From: an uncultured Peptococcaceae bacterium
Lineage (GTDB): Bacteria > Bacillota > Peptococcia > Peptococcales > Peptococcaceae
Length of the DNA stretch: 5,775 nucleotides
Direction of reading: 5' to 3'
NCBI GenBank assembly: GCA_938044045.1
Contig: CALIQN010000074.1
Location: 1-5,775 of the forward strand
The notes under the pieces are model-generated. The model had not been told where the DNA came from, searched no databases, and saw nothing but the letters and a program-made list of their open reading frames with translations. How positions within the stretch are numbered: the stretch's first letter is position 1; every line of letters begins with the position of its first letter. Positions 3,752 through 5,775 of this stretch are shown in pieces. The position numbers and the translations under genes were made by a program.

Positions 3752-5636
3752 AGAGCTTAAAACTAGGATGGTACTTAAAGACGAATATAGCAGCCAGGCC
3801 AGAAAGATTGGTGATAGTGCACAATCAATGGCAAAGTCTTTAGGTCGTGTAAAACAAACGGCTGAAAAAACATATGGTATTTTAAAAAAGTTAAGTCGCC
3901 AAAAGTATGCAATTAAGATAACAGCTATTAAAGATAGGGAAACATCTCAAAAAATACGCACACTAGATAAGAAAGTTAAAGAACTTACCAATAAAAAACA
4001 TAGCATTAGCATTTTTTACAAAGAAAGTAATAGGGAGCGTTTATCAAGACTTGGAAAAATACCTAAAGATTTATTAGCTAAGACAACGCAAGCAAAAGTT
4101 AGTATTATTGGTACAGTTAAGGCATTAAACGAGACTAGAAAGGTTAATAAAGAACTTAAAAAGATTGGAGGTGAACGTGTTAAGCTAAATATAGATATGC
4201 CTAGGATTGCTCATGCTGGTGGTATAATGAAAGATAAATTAAAATCGGGTGCGGGAATGTTAGCACTTGGTGCAAAAAACCTTGCGAAAGGGCTTGGTGG
4301 TTTGTTGTTTGCTGGATTGGGCGTGGCAAAAACTGGCATAACTGAAATGGCTAAAGAAGGCTCTGAACTTGAGGGCTACAACACTTCAATGCTTCACTGG
4401 ACTGGTGGAGATGAGAAAAAGCGTGATAGCTACATGGCAGGACTTAGAAAAGAAGCGAATGCAACGCCGTTTAGCACTTCTGATGTTGTTCAAGCAGGGG
4501 AAAGAGCCTTATCAATTACCAATGGTGATACTCAAAAAGGGCTTGAGCTTGTTAAGCAAGCTGAGGATATGGCGGCACTCACAGGTAAAAAGCCTATTGA
4601 TGCAATGGAAGCTTTGGCAGATGCACAAATGGGCGAGATGGAGCGATTAAAAGAATTTGGCTTTAACGCAAGCAAAAAGGACCTTGATGCTGTAGGTGGC
4701 GATATTTCAAAGCTTAAGAATGTGCAAGGTCAAACAATGGCAGAGGCTTTTAGTGGAGGCGCTAAAAAATTATCTCAAACCAGTAGCGGCATGATGTCGA
4801 TTGCTAAAGGCAATATTCAGAGCGGTATAGCTGATGCAGGGTTAAAATTACTCGAGGCAGCGCGTCCAATACTAGAGGGATTGATTCCTATTACTGAAGC
4901 ATTTGCAGCTGAATTTCCAGAGGTGGTGGGCAATGCTTTAAATGGCCTTATGAATCTTATAGGTGGCACTGAGGGCGTAAAAAAGGGTTTTGATGCTGTA
5001 AAAAGTGCAGTTGAATTTGCTACACCAATTTTAAAATCTGTTTTTGAATCAACAAAAACGGTTTTTTTAGAAGGTATTTTGCCAGTGGTACGCTCACTAA
5101 CTCCAATTTTAAAAGTTATTGCTAGAATCGTTGGTGATGTACTTGTCACATCTTTTAATATCATTGCGCAGGTAGCAGAGAAGGTTGGTAGTGCCTTATC
5201 TAGTATCATTGATGCTATCGCAAGCTTGCCATTTTTTGGTGGTGGTTCTTCTAAAACGGACAAAATAGAAAGCACAGCGGTAGCTACCACAAGTCCTATA
5301 GCTAATAGTGGTGCGACTTTAAACGTTGGCGCTGTTCAGCAGATTGGCAAAAAAACACATGCAGGTGGCACAATGTACTATACAGACCGAGGTGGAACAA
5401 TTAATGAACTAGGTGATGAAATGCTACAAGATCGTCGAGGTATGCGTATCTTCCCAGCGGAAAAAACCAATAAAATTCTATCAAAAGAAGCTAAAAACCT
5501 TTACCGAGACAGACGCAATATTATCACTGTTAATATTGATGCACGTGGTTCTAATATGTCAATTGCAGAGCAAGAAGCCATGGAAAATAGAGTCGTTCAA
5601 AAAATGGAACGCGTTTTAAGAAATATACCAGCGTAA
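3744..5636 (+). CDS. Tail tape measure protein (XkdO-like position)
   Basis: 630 residues from ATG 3744. It sets tail length and fills the tube before firing. In order: a charged helical N-terminus; about 95 residues (55-150) of loose repeats in which short strands (YAIKITAIKD, KHSISIFYKE, AKVSIIGTVK, ERVKLNIDM) alternate with basic helices; a Gly/Ala-rich hydrophobic segment (169-196); a central tape-measure domain with LEGYNTSMLHWTGG (209-222) and LKEFGF; more hydrophobic helices (about 368-410 and 425-500); and a C-terminal part with GGTINELGDEMLQDRRG and NIITVNIDARG. By the usual 0.15 nm per residue it implies a tail near 95 nm. ATG 3744 is preferred because AGG (3733-3735) is 8 nt upstream, copying the spacing at 761-775; GTG 3735 and ATG 3738 are alternatives. 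The start overlaps the end of the frameshifted chaperone. No damage is visible. Confidence 0.9.
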   Translation: MVKELKTRMVLKDEYSSQARKIGDSAQSMAKSLGRVKQTAEKTYGILKKLSRQKYAIKITAIKDRETSQKIRTLDKKVKELTNKKHSISIFYKESNRERLSRLGKIPKDLLAKTTQAKVSIIGTVKALNETRKVNKELKKIGGERVKLNIDMPRIAHAGGIMKDKLKSGAGMLALGAKNLAKGLGGLLFAGLGVAKTGITEMAKEGSELEGYNTSMLHWTGGDEKKRDSYMAGLRKEANATPFSTSDVVQAGERALSITNGDTQKGLELVKQAEDMAALTGKKPIDAMEALADAQMGEMERLKEFGFNASKKDLDAVGGDISKLKNVQGQTMAEAFSGGAKKLSQTSSGMMSIAKGNIQSGIADAGLKLLEAARPILEGLIPITEAFAAEFPEVVGNALNGLMNLIGGTEGVKKGFDAVKSAVEFATPILKSVFESTKTVFLEGILPVVRSLTPILKVIARIVGDVLVTSFNIIAQVAEKVGSALSSIIDAIASLPFFGGGSSKTDKIESTAVATTSPIANSGATLNVGAVQQIGKKTHAGGTMYYTDRGGTINELGDEMLQDRRGMRIFPAEKTNKILSKEAKNLYRDRRNIITVNIDARGSNMSIAEQEAMENRVVQKMERVLRNIPA

Positions 5637-5648
5637 GGGGGCGAATAA

Positions 5649-5775
5649 ATGTCTTATAAATTAAGTCCAGTAAAAAAAGATGAATTTATTTTATCGTGGA
5701 ATAACAGAGAGGAATTTTTTCGCTTGCCCGTTAATCCCCTTGATCACGTAACGCTAACAGAAGCACATAATAATC
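5649..5775 (+). CDS. Baseplate/LysM-type protein, XkdP-like, 3' partial
   Basis: Only the first 42 residues are in the window. ATG 5649 follows AGGGGG (5636-5641), 12 nt after the tape measure stop. The segment ILSWNNREEFFRLPVNP resembles the N-terminus of XkdP-like proteins, where a strand and '.LPVNP' or '.LPV.P' open the protein and a LysM domain comes later. Its place directly after the tape measure gene agrees with PBSX order (xkdO, xkdP). These proteins belong to the baseplate hub region. The LysM part cannot be seen here. Confidence 0.65.
   Translation, partial: MSYKLSPVKKDEFILSWNNREEFFRLPVNPLDHVTLTEAHNN

Noticed and set aside
4369..4650. 93-codon open frame on the + strand inside the tape measure gene
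   Set aside because: Alternate frame of a well-supported gene, with no ribosome-binding site and unlikely composition (many Trp, Gln, Arg).
4817..5290. 157-codon open frame on the - strand
   Set aside because: Antisense to the tape measure gene, which is clearly coding here; the translation shows no recognisable domain and the start lacks a ribosome-binding site.
5413..5619. 68-codon open frame on the + strand inside the tape measure gene
   Set aside because: Another frame shadow over the conserved C-terminal part of the tape measure protein.

Overview
The window is part of a prophage-derived late operon from a low-GC member of the Bacillota. The DNA is AT-rich, has strong purine Shine-Dalgarno sequences, and every gene is on the + strand. 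The species cannot be fixed from this window. The gene order matches the contractile-tail module of the PBSX/skin type (xkd/yqb genes) and of clostridial and Negativicutes myophages.

Layout. At the left edge is the C-terminal part of a small sigma-region-4-like phage regulator (2-340), of the kind that normally sits just before the terminase genes. An imperfect stem-loop (349-383) and a near-perfect intrinsic terminator (428-457) follow. From about 460 to 1136, where terminase, portal, capsid and connector genes would be expected, there is only stop-riddled debris. It holds two orphaned ribosome-binding sites, a frameshifted tiny ORF, and a recognisable C-terminal relic of an HK97-gp10/XkdI-like connector protein. 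That relic still ends in an ATGA overlap with the first intact tail gene. From 1133 onward everything is intact and tightly packed: tail terminator (XkdJ-like), tail sheath (XkdK-like), tail tube (XkdM-like), tail assembly chaperone (XkdN-like), tape measure protein, and the start of an XkdP-like baseplate/LysM protein cut by the right edge.

How the genes work together. Tube subunits polymerise around the tape measure with help from the chaperone. The sheath assembles around the tube, the terminator caps it, and the XkdP-like protein belongs to the baseplate hub. The chaperone gene ends in an A AAA AAC heptamer followed, after a 6-nt spacer, by a hairpin. The -1 frame then stays open for 53 codons into the tape-measure start. 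This is the expected design of a programmed -1 frameshift giving short and long chaperones.

Main interpretation. The head module is gone but the contractile tail module, including its recoding signal, is intact. This fits either a tailocin (a headless, phage-tail-like particle) or a prophage caught soon after head-gene loss. The flanks (baseplate, receptor-binding, holin/lysin genes) are outside the window and would decide between them.
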